Positions 1 through 10,561 of a DNA stretch of 64,000 bases are shown here, piece after piece. The position numbers and the translations under genes are program-made. Numbering within the stretch: the stretch's first letter is position 1; every line of letters starts with the position of its first letter. The stretch comes from Mesobacillus persicus (GTDB lineage Bacteria; Bacillota; Bacilli; Bacillales; Cytobacillaceae), in assembly GCF_900109925.1 (NCBI RefSeq), contig NZ_FOBW01000011.1:1-64000 (forward strand). Direction: 5' to 3'. The notes below the pieces were generated by a model. That model ran no database searches. It worked only from the letters and a program-made list of their open reading frames with translations, and was not told the DNA's origin.

Positions 1-40
1 GGTTAGTCAACTGTACTATTCAACGTCCAAAATCCAACAA

Positions 41-83
41 AAAAAGAAGTGCCCCACCAACTTGCCTGGGGACACTTCTTCTT
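41..83 (-). terminator. Terminator after ftsZ
   Basis: On the minus strand a stem AAGAAGTG(T)CCCC pairs with GGGGCACTTCTT across a 12-nt loop and runs into seven T. It ends the ftsA-ftsZ transcript. Nothing gene-like is seen in bases 1-40. Confidence 0.85.
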
Positions 84-100
84 AAAACTAATTGATTATC

Positions 101-1252
101 TTATCTTCTACGATTCCTATTACGTAGGAACGTTGGAATATCTAACGTATCTTCTACTTGCTGTTGCTGATTAGTGTTACTTCTTTGAGGTTCAGGTTGG
201 CTTTCTTCCCTCTTCACCTCACGCTTCGCTGGACCACCTGTCGTCGGCTTTGTTTGACCTCCAAATACAGGTCTTGAAGCTTTTGGTTGAGCTATAGGGG
301 TGTCATTAAAGCCTGTTGCGATAACCGTAACAATGATTTCATCTTTCAGGTTATCATTAATAACAGAACCGAAAATCATATTTACTTCTTGGTCAGAAGC
401 AGATGCTACAATATCTGCGGCCTCCTGAACCTCGTAAAGGCTAAGGTTAGAACCACCAGTAATGTTCATTAAGACACCTTGTGCACCATCAATAGACGTC
501 TCAAGCAACGGAGAAGAAATAGCCTTCTTTGCCGCTTCAGCAGCACGATTTTCTCCTGCCGCAACCCCGATACCCATTAACGCAGAGCCTTTGTTAGACA
601 TAATCGTCTTAACATCAGCAAAGTCAAGGTTAATCAACCCAGGAACAGCAATCAAATCAGAAATACCTTGGACACCCTGACGCAATACATTATCGGCTTC
701 ACGGAAGGCTTCTAACATAGGAGTGCTCTTGTCCACGATCTCAAGTAATCTGTCGTTCGGGATCACAATTAAGGTATCAACTGCTTCCTTCATTGCCCCG
801 ATTCCACCAGCAGCCTGAGTGGCACGCTTTCTGCCCTCAAACGTGAAAGGTCGAGTTACCACACCAACAGTTAATGCTCCTAGATCTCTGGCGATCTGAG
901 CAATGACTGGAGCAGCTCCTGTACCGGTTCCGCCACCCATTCCAGCTGTGACGAATACCATATCGGCACCCTTTAGTGCTTCTTCAATCTGCTCTTTGCT
1001 CTCTTCAGCAGCTTTTTTCCCGACTTCCGGATTAGCTCCTGCACCTAGTCCACGGGTTAGTTTCCCACCGATTTGCATTTTAATTTCGGCTTTTGAAAGG
1101 TTTAAGGCTTGGGCATCAGTGTTTACTGCAATAAATTCAACACCCTGTACGCCATGCTCAATCATACGATTAACTGCATTATTTCCGCCGCCACCAACAC
1201 CGATTACTTTTATTGTTGCAAGTGAATCTAAATTCGTATCAAACTCCAACAT
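101..1252 (-). CDS. ftsZ: Cell division protein FtsZ
   Basis: Tubulin-like GTPase that polymerises into the cytokinetic Z-ring at midcell and recruits the divisome. The 383 residues carry the glycine-rich nucleotide motif near 19-24, the tubulin signature [10 protein letters not shown] at about 106-115, and a disordered Pro/Gln/Glu-rich linker from about 320. The C-terminal peptide ([13 protein letters not shown]) is the docking site for FtsA, SepF and EzrA. The start is fixed by an AGGAGG box seven bases upstream. It is last in the cluster, 42 bp after ftsA, and is closed by its own terminator. Length and motifs are those of typical Bacillus FtsZ. Confidence 0.99.
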   Translation of the reverse strand: MLEFDTNLDSLATIKVIGVGGGGNNAVNRMIEHGVQGVEFIAVNTDAQALNLSKAEIKMQIGGKLTRGLGAGANPEVGKKAAEESKEQIEEALKGADMVFVTAGMGGGTGTGAAPVIAQIARDLGALTVGVVTRPFTFEGRKRATQAAGGIGAMKEAVDTLIVIPNDRLLEIVDKSTPMLEAFREADNVLRQGVQGISDLIAVPGLINLDFADVKTIMSNKGSALMGIGVAAGENRAAEAAKKAISSPLLETSIDGAQGVLMNITGGSNLSLYEVQEAADIVASASDQEVNMIFGSVINDNLKDEIIVTVIATGFNDTPIAQPKASRPVFGGQTKPTTGGPAKREVKREESQPEPQRSNTNQQQQVEDTLDIPTFLRNRNRRR

Positions 1253-1294
1253 GACAAATCCTCCTAATTCGTCGAGATTCCTGTTAGCAAAAAA

Positions 1295-2578
1295 TTACTC
1301 AAAAAAGTAGCCAAGAAATTTTTTAACTCTAGATGGTCCTTTTTCTTCCTGTTGTTTTTCCGGCTTGGTTTTTGGATTCGGCTGTTTTTGGACACGGTTT
1401 TCCTTATATTCCTGTTCAGCAATGGTAGCCTCGACTTGTCTACCTTGCAGCTTAGCATTCTTATAGGCAAATTTTATGAGACCGACAGCAGTTGTGAACT
1501 GTGGTTCACGAACCCCAATATAATCCGGCACAGCCAATCTTACTCGACTTTGGAACATATCTTGCGCTAGTTCTAAAACTCCCTGCATATTGGACATGCC
1601 GCCAGTAAGAACAAATCCTCCTGGCAAATCACGAACCTTCATTTTTCTCAACTCGTCCTGAACTAGCTCAAATATTTCTTCAATACGTGCTTCGACGATA
1701 TCAGCAACTTCCAATTGATTAAACTGTTGTTGCTGATCACTTCCAATGATTCCAACAGTAAAGGTTTCTTCGTCGGAAGCATGGTCATAAAAAGCATGTC
1801 CATGTTTAATTTTAATTTTCTCAGCATCCTCCGTTGAAGTCCTAAGACCAATGGACAAATCCTTAGTTACATGTTCGCCACCTACTGGAATCACCGCAGT
1901 AGCTGCCAGTTGTCCATCTAAGAACCAACCAAGTGTAGTAGAGCCGCCGCCCATATCAATAAGGACGACCCCCATATTCTTCTCATCTTTTGAAAGAGCA
2001 AACGCCCCAGCAGCTAAAGGCTGAAGAACAATATCCAGCACTTCCAATCCTGCTCGTTCCACACAACGTAATGTATTATGTAAAATCGTTTTTGAACCGG
2101 TGATAATGGTTCCTTCCATTTCAAGTCGAACACCAATCATCCCACGTGGATCACTAATTTCATCTAGCCCGTCGACAATAAACTGTCTTGGGATTACATC
2201 GATGATTTCTCGTTCTGGTGGGATTGAAACAACTTGTGCTGCGTCCATTACTCGAGAAACATCTTCGTTCGTAATTTCCCTATTAGGACTAGAAACGGCC
2301 ACAACACCATGGCATGACTGTAGAGTGACGTGATTACCAGTAACCCCAACAATCACCTGACGGATTTCCATCCCTATCATTCTTTCAGCCTGCTCCACTG
2401 CTTGTTTAATAGAATGAACGGTTTCATCTATATCAACGATAGAGCCCTTTCTAAGGCCCTCGGATTTAACGTTACCAACACCGATTATATTCAAAGAGTC
2501 GTTGACCATTTCCCCAATGACTACCTTAACGCTGGATGTACCGATGTCAAGACTAACATATATATCATTGCTGTTCAT
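1295..2578 (-). CDS. ftsA: Cell division protein FtsA
   Basis: Actin-family ATPase that tethers FtsZ filaments to the membrane and recruits later divisome proteins. The N-terminal phosphate-1 motif ([13 protein letters not shown], about 7-19) and the internal adenosine-binding segment ([12 protein letters not shown], about 208-219) are visible. The C-terminus is a short basic amphipathic helix ([11 protein letters not shown]), the usual membrane-targeting sequence, preceded by a charged Gln/Lys/Glu linker. It starts at ATG behind a GGAGGTG site. It lies directly upstream of ftsZ, as in other Firmicutes, and is very probably cotranscribed with it. Confidence 0.98.
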   Translation of the reverse strand: MNSNDIYVSLDIGTSSVKVVIGEMVNDSLNIIGVGNVKSEGLRKGSIVDIDETVHSIKQAVEQAERMIGMEIRQVIVGVTGNHVTLQSCHGVVAVSSPNREITNEDVSRVMDAAQVVSIPPEREIIDVIPRQFIVDGLDEISDPRGMIGVRLEMEGTIITGSKTILHNTLRCVERAGLEVLDIVLQPLAAGAFALSKDEKNMGVVLIDMGGGSTTLGWFLDGQLAATAVIPVGGEHVTKDLSIGLRTSTEDAEKIKIKHGHAFYDHASDEETFTVGIIGSDQQQQFNQLEVADIVEARIEEIFELVQDELRKMKVRDLPGGFVLTGGMSNMQGVLELAQDMFQSRVRLAVPDYIGVREPQFTTAVGLIKFAYKNAKLQGRQVEATIAEQEYKENRVQKQPNPKTKPEKQQEEKGPSRVKKFLGYFFE

Positions 2579-2686
2579 TCTCTGGCACCTCCTTTAATTT
2601 AGAACAACAAGCATTATTTCCCTCATTATTTACATACCTTATTCGTCACAATTAGTGATTTCCCTTTTAAAATATCATTTTTTTTT

Positions 2687-3037
2687 CTACTTTTCACCAT
2701 TTGTTGTCCATTTTGTCAAGAGAATCCTTCTAATTACGGCAATATTCTGAAACAATCTTACTCCAAAAGCAAAAACTGCTGCTAAGTACAAGTCTACACC
2801 AAGATGAACACCTAGAAAAGCTAAACTTGCAGCTAATACAATATTAAAAAAGAATCCTGATACAAACACTTTTTCATCGTAAATATTTTGGAGTTGTGCA
2901 CGAATTCCACCGAATAAAGTATCTAATGCCGCCAAAATCGCGATGGAAAGATAATTTGAATATTCTGGTGGGATTCTTATATCAGTTAACAGACCAATAA
3001 TCACTCCAATGACAAGGCCCATAAATGGAAGCCACAT
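2687..3037 (-). CDS. sbp: Small basic membrane protein Sbp (DUF1290)
   Basis: A 116-residue, highly hydrophobic protein with about three predicted membrane segments and a basic C-terminus. It matches the small basic protein found between ylxX and ftsA in Bacillus dcw clusters. Its molecular function is not established. Its ATG shares one base with the TAA stop of the upstream gene, indicating translational coupling. A 108-bp AT-rich gap separates it from ftsA. The assignment rests on length, hydrophobic profile and synteny. Confidence 0.85.
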   Translation of the reverse strand: MWLPFMGLVIGVIIGLLTDIRIPPEYSNYLSIAILAALDTLFGGIRAQLQNIYDEKVFVSGFFFNIVLAASLAFLGVHLGVDLYLAAVFAFGVRLFQNIAVIRRILLTKWTTNGEK

Positions 3038-3768
3038 TATCCGTCGCCTCCTACACCAGTTTCGACAGGCTCCATATACCTAATTCTAATTGTATCCTGA
3101 TATCCAGGAATCATAATGTCCTCTTCTGGTTTCTCCAAGACTACCCTTAAGTTATCAATAAAGAAATCCTCCACAACGGTTGAGATCTCCATTCGCTTGT
3201 ACAGCTTATCCGCTTCCTCAGCATTCTTAGTGATAACTTTTATCTGAATAGGAAGGCGGTTAAGTGAATGACCATCAATCTTGGTTACTGTCCCGATATC
3301 GCGGATAACCGTAGTATTAATCACCCTTTGTTCATCAACTGATAGATGAATGGCTCCATACATATTTAATTCATTAATAAGTCGTTGAAGTAAGCTAGGT
3401 GAAACACGACTCATGGGAACTTCCTGCCCTAATTCATTTACAATCGGCTGAAGTGTAAGAATGATGCCCGGTCCAGTTACTTCGGTTAAACCTGCCTCAC
3501 CTTTCAATTCTTCTAGCGTTTCTTTTAGAAGTTGTTCTTTACTCTGCTCACGCTCATTCTCATATTTTGTGAGCTTATCCTCAATCGTTCGAATTTCATG
3601 TAGCAGTTCTGATTGCAGTTCTTTTTCCCCCATTAAATCATTACGGAGTTCCCACGTATCCCGGGTATCACGGACTTCAGGTTCACTTACAGTTTGAAAC
3701 TGAATGGCAACCATTAACCCGATGATTGAAGCAGTAACGGTGAAATAAACATTCTTTGGGCGCCCCAT
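3037..3768 (-). CDS. ylxX: DUF881 family protein YlxX
   Basis: Membrane-anchored DUF881 protein of unknown function, one of two consecutive paralogues. It has an N-terminal transmembrane segment (about 8-25), then a coiled-coil stretch rich in Glu, Lys and Leu (about 35-85), then the globular DUF881 domain with the recognisable GAIHLSVDEQRVI stretch. I place the start at ATG 3768 (MGRPKNVYF), six bases after an AGGTG box. A GTG three codons upstream overlaps that box and is less likely. It shares one base with sbp and lies 55 bp after ylxW. Confidence 0.85.
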   Translation of the reverse strand: MGRPKNVYFTVTASIIGLMVAIQFQTVSEPEVRDTRDTWELRNDLMGEKELQSELLHEIRTIEDKLTKYENEREQSKEQLLKETLEELKGEAGLTEVTGPGIILTLQPIVNELGQEVPMSRVSPSLLQRLINELNMYGAIHLSVDEQRVINTTVIRDIGTVTKIDGHSLNRLPIQIKVITKNAEEADKLYKRMEISTVVEDFFIDNLRVVLEKPEEDIMIPGYQDTIRIRYMEPVETGVGGDG

Positions 3769-3823
3769 TCCTCTCACCTAACCTTAAACACTTTTTCAAA
3801 TAACTGTTTTACAACCGATGACA

Positions 3824-4528
3824 TCACTTCTTGCCAACAACTGGATCTAAAGTAATGTCACTTTGTTCTTGCAGAGAAAAGATAATTTGGTCATTAACCA
3901 ATTGATCCTTAATACCTCCAGTAATGTTTAGGGCAGCAGAAAGGACTTTCGGTTCTCCAATTGCGGTGATTTCAAACGGCGCAGGGTGTTGATAACCGTC
4001 AACAGTAATAACAGGACCATCACAAAGTATATAAGAATTATGTGACAATCGCTGACCATTAATGGCAATAGCGGATGCCCCAGAAATATATAATTCATTG
4101 ATTACTTTATAGACATGGTGTTCATGTACAAGGTAATTGTTGATGTTGGGTTCATCAGGATTGTATTCCCCGTCAGCAAGAGTTACCTTAACCCCAGCCC
4201 CTTTTACCTTTACCTTCCCTAAGAACATTCTATATTTCTCAGCATCCTCTGCTAGGTTAAAATAAACTTGGGCTTCATTCGCCAACTGAGTTTCGAAATC
4301 CCTAACCATTTCCTGCCTTTTATTTAATTCCTCTTGTAAATCACGGTTTTTTTCTCTTTGTTCATTCAATTCATTCCGGAGACTTAAATTTTTCTCCCAT
4401 TGACTGTCCGTAATTTGCCTACTGCTTTTCCCACTTTCGGTTAGACGATAAGAGTAAGCAATCATAAATCCTAAAATTAAACATACAATGGATAAGACAA
4501 CACGTTTAGTCTTGAGTTTCTTTTTCAA
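3824..4528 (-). CDS. ylxW: DUF881 family protein YlxW
   Basis: Second DUF881 paralogue, about 234 residues. It has a membrane anchor (about 9-27), a long Gln/Glu/Arg-rich coiled coil (about 40-95) and the DUF881 domain (GASAIAINGQRL). The frame is open further upstream, but an ATG start would overlap divIB by 74 bp and add a lysine/leucine-rich tail without a ribosome site. TTG 4528 (LKKKLKTKR) lies six bases after AAGAGG, giving a 23-bp overlap with the divIB end. The start is inferred and the family is clear. Function is unknown; context is division. Confidence 0.83.
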   Translation of the reverse strand: MKKKLKTKRVVLSIVCLILGFMIAYSYRLTESGKSSRQITDSQWEKNLSLRNELNEQREKNRDLQEELNKRQEMVRDFETQLANEAQVYFNLAEDAEKYRMFLGKVKVKGAGVKVTLADGEYNPDEPNINNYLVHEHHVYKVINELYISGASAIAINGQRLSHNSYILCDGPVITVDGYQHPAPFEITAIGEPKVLSAALNITGGIKDQLVNDQIIFSLQEQSDITLDPVVGKK

Positions 4529-5297
4529 GTTCAACCTCTTCAGCTTCCTCTGCTTCAAACGCTTTAAAATACGAACCAACTTCTATGTCGATAACCCCTT
4601 TTTGCATGGGGTCGAGCTGGCTGATTATCGATGGGTAATGAATCATCTTCTCACTAAAGTTTCTCAACGACGCATTCACTTCAAACCCATTATTCATATA
4701 AAGATAAATACGATATGAATCTGTTTCAGATGGGGAATGGTGAATTTCAGAAATGGTACTAATGATTTCTTCCGGTAACTGTTTAAGAGAGGCAATCACT
4801 TCATCTAAAATATCCCCCTCCTCAAACGAAAATAGGATTGGGGCATGGACAGGAATGCCCTGCGTTAAACTGTTTTCCAGCACCCTTCCATTACTGAGAA
4901 CTGGGAAAAACTCACTTTCTTTTGACAAGTAAGCTAGTTTTTCAAATTCCTCTAGTTCAATATTGATGGTGTTAGGAAGGCGAAGAGATACTTTGGCATG
5001 CTCAACCTCAGGAAGACTTTCTAAGCGTGCTTCAGCTTCTTCCTTATTTATTTTCCAGATATTTGTCTCATCCGTAATACCACTACTCTGTTGTATTATT
5101 TCAGTAGCAATCGAATCGTTTCCGCTAACACTAATCTTTTGGACTTTGCTCAGCGGTGACTGGAAATAAATAATGCAAAGAATCATGATAAAAAAAAGCA
5201 AAAGCATCAGAGTTAATCGTCTGTTTGCCTTTTTTTTCCTCTGCTGTTTCAATTTCGGTATCCGATCTTCAATCGAAACAATTTTCCCGTTCTCCAT
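4506..5297 (-). CDS. divIB: Cell division protein DivIB (FtsQ)
   Basis: Bitopic divisome protein that works with DivIC and FtsL to control septal peptidoglycan synthesis. The basic cytoplasmic N-terminus (1-28) is followed by one transmembrane helix (about 29-46). A POTRA domain begins at KVQKISVSGND, then the FtsQ-type beta domain and an acidic Glu/Ala-rich tail. The 263-residue length is typical. It starts at ATG after an AGAGGTGATAAGG stretch. It follows murB after a 195-bp gap containing a hairpin, so it probably also has its own promoter. Its 3' end overlaps ylxW. Confidence 0.95.
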   Translation of the reverse strand: MENGKIVSIEDRIPKLKQQRKKKANRRLTLMLLLFFIMILCIIYFQSPLSKVQKISVSGNDSIATEIIQQSSGITDETNIWKINKEEAEARLESLPEVEHAKVSLRLPNTINIELEEFEKLAYLSKESEFFPVLSNGRVLENSLTQGIPVHAPILFSFEEGDILDEVIASLKQLPEEIISTISEIHHSPSETDSYRIYLYMNNGFEVNASLRNFSEKMIHYPSIISQLDPMQKGVIDIEVGSYFKAFEAEEAEEVELEKETQD

Positions 5298-5382
5298 TCC
5301 TTATCACCTCTTTTACAACAAAATTGAATCTACAGAAATTATGTCATAGGTAGGAACTAGAACTAACTTACGCACAAAAGTG

Positions 5383-5410
5383 AAAACAACGGCACGAAAC
5401 TCATGCCGTT
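5383..5410 (-). terminator. Hairpin after murB
   Basis: On the minus strand AACGGCA pairs with TGCCGTT across a 9-nt loop, followed by GTTTTC. It is a moderate intrinsic terminator that could reduce murB read-through into divIB. Confidence 0.5.
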
Positions 5411-5492
5411 ATTCGCTCAAAATCACATTCTACCAATATTTATCTGATGAATTATTATACCACATTTTTGCCAATTAGCAGTTATTTTCCTC

Positions 5493-6401
5493 TTATTTTC
5501 GGCCAATTATTTCAACTTCTGTTTCCATCTGAACCTCATAAAGATCCCAAATCGTTTTCTTTACATACTCAATAAGGGCGAGAACATCCTCAGCTTTGGC
5601 ATTCCCAGCATTGACAATGAAATTCCCATGCATTTCCGAAATCTGTGCTCCACCAATTGAGTACCCTTTAAGACCAGCTTTTTCAACTAATTGACCTGCG
5701 TAATTGGGTAATGGATTTCTGAAAATACTTCCGGCACACGGCGAACTCCACGGCTGGGTATCTTTTCGATAATCCTTGTTCTTTTTTATTACAGCTTTAA
5801 TGGTTTCTTTATCTCCCTCTTGGAGATTGAATACCGCTTCCACAACCACTCCAGGCCTTACTTTCTGTAGTACAGAGGTTCGGTAGGAAAATTGCATTTC
5901 TTCGCTGCTCAACCATTCCATTTTGCCATCTTCAAATAGAATATAAGCCTCTTCAAGGATACGAGAAATATCTGAACCATGTGCACCTGCATTCATATAT
6001 ACGGCACCACCGACAGAGCCCGGGATTCCGCTAGCGAATTCCAATCCAGACAGCCCTTGCCGACTCATCGCCAATGCTAGAGCAACAATGGATGTTCCAC
6101 TGCCTACCCTCACCTTCGTGCCCTTTACTTCAACTTCATCCAGGCCGGCCCCTAGTTTGATTACAACCCCTTCAATCCCTTTATCCGAAACAAGCAAATT
6201 AGAACCGCGGCCAATTGCGGTCCACTTTATACCTGCCTCTCGGATTTTCGTCATTGCTTTCTCAAGATTTTCAATCGAAGAAGGCTCAACGAACAAGTCT
6301 GCAGGACCACCAATTTTAATCGTGGTATGACTTGCAAGTGGTTCATTCTCTCTAACGGTGCCAATATTCATCTCTTGTAGCTGTTTTGCCAATTCCTTCA
6401 T
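5493..6401 (-). CDS. murB: UDP-N-acetylenolpyruvoylglucosamine reductase MurB
   Basis: FAD- and NADPH-dependent enzyme that reduces UDP-GlcNAc-enolpyruvate to UDP-MurNAc in the cytoplasmic stage of peptidoglycan synthesis. Seen in order: FAD-binding segments [12 protein letters not shown] and [18 protein letters not shown], the catalytic-serine region [10 protein letters not shown], and a C-terminal Glu-containing strand (ETEVEIIG). The 302 residues fit the short Bacillus-type MurB. It lies 218 bp downstream of murG. That gap has no gene and holds what looks like a decayed dispersed repeat. Confidence 0.97.
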   Translation of the reverse strand: MKELAKQLQEMNIGTVRENEPLASHTTIKIGGPADLFVEPSSIENLEKAMTKIREAGIKWTAIGRGSNLLVSDKGIEGVVIKLGAGLDEVEVKGTKVRVGSGTSIVALALAMSRQGLSGLEFASGIPGSVGGAVYMNAGAHGSDISRILEEAYILFEDGKMEWLSSEEMQFSYRTSVLQKVRPGVVVEAVFNLQEGDKETIKAVIKKNKDYRKDTQPWSSPCAGSIFRNPLPNYAGQLVEKAGLKGYSIGGAQISEMHGNFIVNAGNAKAEDVLALIEYVKKTIWDLYEVQMETEVEIIGRK

Positions 6402-6438
6402 TAAAATCTTCCTTTCTGCAAGACTGTGTTACCTTGAC

Positions 6439-6538
6439 CGTTGATTCCCCTCCTGGCAAAACGCGTGCTGCTGGGAGTCCTGGAGCTCACAAGCTTCACC
6501 CTTAAGGGAAATCGTCAAGTTTACGCTCCTAATCAACA
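6439..6538. repeat. Degenerate copy of the GC-rich dispersed repeat
   Basis: The stretch begins GTTGATTCCCCTCCTGG and ends CGCTCCTAATCAAC. These ends resemble the GTTGATTTCCGCTCC and CGCTCCAATCAAC ends of the three clear copies in this window. A remnant of the AAGGCTGTT outer end lies to its right (minus-strand reading). The interior no longer matches, so this is a tentative fossil copy in the murG-murB gap. Confidence 0.45.
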
Positions 6539-6619
6539 TAGTAGAAAATCACACTGATCTTTATACAACAGCCTTCAGCGAAATCATTTATCTATCCTAT
6601 GCTTAAAACAGTTATTGGG

Positions 6620-7711
6620 CTACTTAACTAGTTCCTTGATTAAAGAGTGCATTCTATTTGCTGCATCTGGGATGCCTAATGTCTTGGCAGCGGTCTTCAT
6701 ACTCTTTAACTTTTCGTGGTCCGTTAAAATCAGATCAATCTTTTCAACTAGCTTTGGACCCGTCAAATCCTTCTCAAGCAGAAGCTCTGCTGCCTGGTGA
6801 TTGCTTAAAGCTAATGCATTTTTTTCTTGATGATTATCTGTTACATATGGACTTGGAATCAGTATGCTTGGGATACCAAGGGATGTTAATTCTGCAAGTG
6901 TTGTCGCCCCGGCACGTGCAACTGTTAAATCAATACCAGACAAGACTTCAGGCATATTATGAATAAAAGGTTTGATAATGACATTTTCAGGGTTCCCTAT
7001 CAGCTCAACTTCCTTTGCAACCTCATCATAGTGAACATCACCAGTTACATATAAAACTTGATAGGGTTTGTTTCCCATCTCCGTAAGGCTTTTTAAGACA
7101 GCCTCATTAAGAGGTTTAGCACCCCTGCTACCCCCGAAGATAAGAACTGCTGGCTGGTCTGCTTTTAGACCAACTGATGCCCTTCCCTTATTGCCATCTT
7201 GATTTAACACCTCTGAAGCACGTGGGTTTCCAGTCATCACGACTTTATCTTCTGGAAAGAATTGCTTCGCTTCCTCAAAGCAAACCCCAATCCGATCGAC
7301 ATATCGACTTAGAAACTTATTAGTTAATCCAGGAATACTGTTTTGTTCATGAATAATTGTCGGAATCCCCAACTTTGCTGCTGCATATACAACCGGACCA
7401 CATACATAGCCTCCTGTACCAATAACAACATCAGCCTTAAATTCTTTCAATATTTTCTTGCTATCTGATACACCTTTAAGAAATCTTAAGACAGTTTTAA
7501 CATTTTCAACACTTATCTTCCGTCTAAAACCTGTTATATGGATTGACCGGAAATCGATATTCTCTCTTGGCACAAGTTTACTTTCTAAGCCTTTTTCTGT
7601 TCCTATGTAAAGAAACTCAGCTTTATCATCTTGTTTTTGAATTTCTCTTATTAAAGCCAGGGCCGGATAGATATGTCCTCCAGTTCCCCCACCACTAACT
7701 ACAATTCTCAT
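6620..7711 (-). CDS. murG: Lipid II synthase MurG
   Basis: GT28-family glycosyltransferase at the inner membrane face. It adds GlcNAc from UDP-GlcNAc to lipid I to make lipid II. The N-terminal acceptor loop [11 protein letters not shown] (7-17) and the C-domain donor-binding motifs ([27 protein letters not shown]) are all visible. The 363-residue length is standard. It starts with ATG AGA ATT after GAGGTGAGAAA. It follows the spoVE terminator by about 270 bp of AT-rich DNA, so it probably has its own promoter. murB follows. Confidence 0.98.
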   Translation of the reverse strand: MRIVVSGGGTGGHIYPALALIREIQKQDDKAEFLYIGTEKGLESKLVPRENIDFRSIHITGFRRKISVENVKTVLRFLKGVSDSKKILKEFKADVVIGTGGYVCGPVVYAAAKLGIPTIIHEQNSIPGLTNKFLSRYVDRIGVCFEEAKQFFPEDKVVMTGNPRASEVLNQDGNKGRASVGLKADQPAVLIFGGSRGAKPLNEAVLKSLTEMGNKPYQVLYVTGDVHYDEVAKEVELIGNPENVIIKPFIHNMPEVLSGIDLTVARAGATTLAELTSLGIPSILIPSPYVTDNHQEKNALALSNHQAAELLLEKDLTGPKLVEKIDLILTDHEKLKSMKTAAKTLGIPDAANRMHSLIKELVK

Positions 7712-8012
7712 TTTCTCACCTCATTGAGAGTGTTTCTATACTATTGGAAGAAAAGATAGGTCTTCACAAACACAAGGTCCCTGGAGCCCTATCCTATTTT
7801 ACTATATTCTATACATCTAAGCAGTTTTTAAAAAGATTGTTATTTAAATGTAATATACCCCTAAGCTTTAAATATTTTTGGGAACCATAAAACATTATGA
7901 TAAGAATTGTTAAACGTGTGTAGATTTCCACTCCATCTACAGTATATAAATTAACAATGCACTTTAACACAGCCTATGAACAAAAAGAACCCTGTATCAC
8001 AGGGTCTTAAAA
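7712..8012. other. AT-rich gap between spoVE and murG
   Basis: This 301-bp gap has no supported gene. It contains the spoVE terminator at its right end and a TGTAGAT/ATCTACA inverted repeat near 7918-7940 without a T-run. The murG promoter is presumably here, but I could not pick a convincing one. Confidence 0.6.
7982..8005 (-). terminator. Terminator after spoVE
   Basis: Minus-strand stem ACCCTGT/ACAGGGT with a 3-nt loop, followed by TCTTTTTG. It separates spoVE from murG transcription. Confidence 0.75.
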
Positions 8013-9113
8013 TTAATATCTTGAGTATCGACTTATATTCAAAAGAACTCCAACGGCCATTAACATTAAAGTCAATGAAGACCCCCCATAACTTAAGAAG
8101 GGTAAAGTAATCCCTGTAACCGGCATTAGACCCGTGACAACTCCGATATTGATCATCACTTGAATCGCAACCATCGCAATGATCCCAGTCGCAAGTAGGC
8201 TACCATATAAATCCGGTGCACCTAAGGCAATCCTTATTCCCCTCCAGAGCAGGAGCGAAAACAAGATAAGGACGAAAGATCCTCCAATAAAACCAAGCTC
8301 TTCAGCAATAATTGCAAAGATAAAGTCCGTTTGTGGTTCAGGAAGATAAAAGAACTTTTGCCTACTTTCGCCTAAGCCTAAACCGAATAGGCCACCTGGC
8401 CCAATCGCATATAAGGATTGAATCATTTGAAAGCCAGTTCCGAGCGGGTCTTTCCAAGGGTCTAAAAACGAAGTTATTCGGTCCATCCGGTAAGGTGCTG
8501 AGGCAATTAACGCGACAAACCCAGCAACTCCAAGAAGTCCTAAGTAAACGAAATGACTTATTCTTGCACCTGATATAAAAATCATAACGACACATGTTCC
8601 AACCATTACTGTCCCTGTACCTAGGTCAGGCTGTAACATAATTAGAGCAAACGCAGTAAATACGAGTCCTAGTGATGGGAGCAGGCCAGACTTAAATGAA
8701 GTAATTAGCTTTTGTTTCTCTGACAAGAACTTGGCAAGAAAGGCAATCATCGCTAACTTCATAAATTCCGATGGTTGAACAGAGAAAGCACCGACCCCAA
8801 TCCAGCTTCTCGATCCATTCCGGACGTTCCCAATCCCCGGGATTAAAACAAGCACTAGCAAAACAAAGCACGTAATTAAGATGACTTTTGACCATGTCCT
8901 CCATGTCCAATAATCTACATTCATAATAAAGAACATAGCAATGATTCCGATTACGGCAAACAACATCTGTCTTTTTGCAAAAAAGAAAGAATCGTCGAAT
9001 TTATACTCTGCCCAAATCGCACTGGCACTGTAGACCATCGTCATCCCTACAGCGAGAAGTGAAAAAGTAACAATTAACAAAATAAAGTCGGGGGTAGTTT
9101 TTTTAGTTGGCAA
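8013..9113 (-). CDS. spoVE: Stage V sporulation protein E (SEDS glycosyltransferase)
   Basis: SEDS-family polytopic membrane protein that polymerises lipid II for the spore cortex, partnered with SpoVD. About ten hydrophobic segments are seen, with the SEDS motifs MVYSAS near the N-terminus, PEPQTDFIFAI, and PVTGITLPFLSYGGSS near the C-terminus. I place the start at TTG 9113, giving PTKKTTPDF as residues 2-10, which matches the start of B. subtilis SpoVE as I recall it. It lies six bases after a GAGGTG box; GTG 9122 overlaps that box. It sits between murD and murG. A second SEDS gene, ftsW, lies at 59.4-60.7 kb. Confidence 0.92.
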   Translation of the reverse strand: MPTKKTTPDFILLIVTFSLLAVGMTMVYSASAIWAEYKFDDSFFFAKRQMLFAVIGIIAMFFIMNVDYWTWRTWSKVILITCFVLLVLVLIPGIGNVRNGSRSWIGVGAFSVQPSEFMKLAMIAFLAKFLSEKQKLITSFKSGLLPSLGLVFTAFALIMLQPDLGTGTVMVGTCVVMIFISGARISHFVYLGLLGVAGFVALIASAPYRMDRITSFLDPWKDPLGTGFQMIQSLYAIGPGGLFGLGLGESRQKFFYLPEPQTDFIFAIIAEELGFIGGSFVLILFSLLLWRGIRIALGAPDLYGSLLATGIIAMVAIQVMINIGVVTGLMPVTGITLPFLSYGGSSLTLMLMAVGVLLNISRYSRY

Positions 9114-9208
9114 CTGAAACACCTCGGCTGTTTAGATTCGGGCCTGTACGATGCTTGCCAATCTATCCAGCACACAAAGCGGGTAATTGAATGAATCAAA
9201 GACAAGCC

Positions 9209-10561
9209 CTACTTAAGCTTATGCACCGCTTCGATGAACATGTCTCCCCTGACCTCAAAAGTTTTATATTGATCCCAACTTGCACAAGCAGGGGAAAGCA
9301 GAATCACGTCGCCAGCATCAGATAGTTTGAAAGCTTCAGGAACGGCTTTTTCAACATTATCGACGCGAACGATTGTTTTTATTCCTGCCTCTCTTCCCGC
9401 TGCCTCAATCTTCTCAGCGGTTTGACCAAACGTTACTAGTCCTTTAACACCCTTTAAGGTTGGGATTAGCTCATCAAAGCTATTCCCCCTATCAAGGCCG
9501 CCAGCAAGAAGCACAACAGGTGCTTCAAACGCAGAAAGCGCCTTTTGTGTTGCTAAAATATTTGTAGCTTTTGAGTCATTGTAAAATTTACGCCCCGAAA
9601 CTTCCTCTACATATTGAAGACGATGGCGAACTCCAGTAAACGTTTTTAAGACATGAACGATTGACTCTCGGTCCGCTCCAGCAAGCATTGCAGCTGCTAC
9701 AGCGGACAAGATATTTTCTAAGTTATGAAGTCCAGGAAGAGCAATCTCAGATAACGAGATTACTTTTTCACCATTGCAGAATAACCAGCCATCTTCCACA
9801 AAGGCGCCCCTTTCGAGCGGTTTCTTTGTGGAAAATGGAATCAACTTCGCACGGGAACTTTGAGCAATCTTCACGACTTTTTCCTGGTCGGCATTATATA
9901 TAAAATAATCGCTTTCCTGTTGGTTTTCTGTCAGCTTAGCTTTAGCATGATGATACTCGTTTAACGTTCCATGGTAATCTAAATGAGCCTCATACAAATT
10001 AGTAAGGATTGCAATTTTAGGACGGAAAGCGGAAATCCCCATAAGCTGGAAAGACGACAATTCGATAACAATATGATTGTCGGGATGAGCTTCTTGTGCG
10101 ACACCGGACGCGACGGTTCCAATATTTCCAGCAATTAAAGGTTTCTTTTCGGAAGCTTGTAGCATTTCAAAAACCAAGGTAGTTGTCGTGGTCTTACCGT
10201 TTGTACCTGTAATCCCTATAAAAGGTGCTTCTGAGATTTGGTAAGCAAGCTCAACCTCGGTAATAATAGGGATTTGTTTTTCCATTGCTTTAACAATCAT
10301 TGGGTTATGGTATGGGATCCCAGGGTTCTTGACAACCAATTCAAACCCCTCATCCATAAGCTCAACAGGATGGCCTCCACAAACTACTTTTATTCCCTGT
10401 TCAAGCAGTCCTTGTGCTTCGGGGTTCTCAGCAAGTGGTTTATTATCATTTACTGTCACGAAAGCACCCAGCTTGTGAAGCAGAGCAGCAGCGCTGACAC
10501 CACTTTTGGCTAGACCAAGGACAAGTATTTTTTTATGCTCGTAAGTCGTAACCTGTTTCAC
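9209..10561 (-). CDS. murD: UDP-MurNAc-L-alanine:D-glutamate ligase MurD
   Basis: Cytoplasmic ATP-dependent Mur ligase that adds D-glutamate to UDP-MurNAc-L-Ala. It has an N-terminal Rossmann-like UDP-binding domain ([14 protein letters not shown]), the P-loop [12 protein letters not shown] near 115-126, the central ligase domain ([13 protein letters not shown]), and the C-terminal domain ([20 protein letters not shown]). The 450-residue length is usual. It starts at GTG, nine bases after a GAGGTG box inside the end of mraY. The mraY stop abuts it, so the two are translationally coupled. Confidence 0.98.
   Translation of the reverse strand: MKQVTTYEHKKILVLGLAKSGVSAAALLHKLGAFVTVNDNKPLAENPEAQGLLEQGIKVVCGGHPVELMDEGFELVVKNPGIPYHNPMIVKAMEKQIPIITEVELAYQISEAPFIGITGTNGKTTTTTLVFEMLQASEKKPLIAGNIGTVASGVAQEAHPDNHIVIELSSFQLMGISAFRPKIAILTNLYEAHLDYHGTLNEYHHAKAKLTENQQESDYFIYNADQEKVVKIAQSSRAKLIPFSTKKPLERGAFVEDGWLFCNGEKVISLSEIALPGLHNLENILSAVAAAMLAGADRESIVHVLKTFTGVRHRLQYVEEVSGRKFYNDSKATNILATQKALSAFEAPVVLLAGGLDRGNSFDELIPTLKGVKGLVTFGQTAEKIEAAGREAGIKTIVRVDNVEKAVPEAFKLSDAGDVILLSPACASWDQYKTFEVRGDMFIEAVHKLK

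Noticed and set aside
903-1310. A 135-codon plus-strand frame opposite ftsZ
   Set aside because: Shadow of ftsZ codon usage (Ser/Pro/Ala-rich), no start signal.
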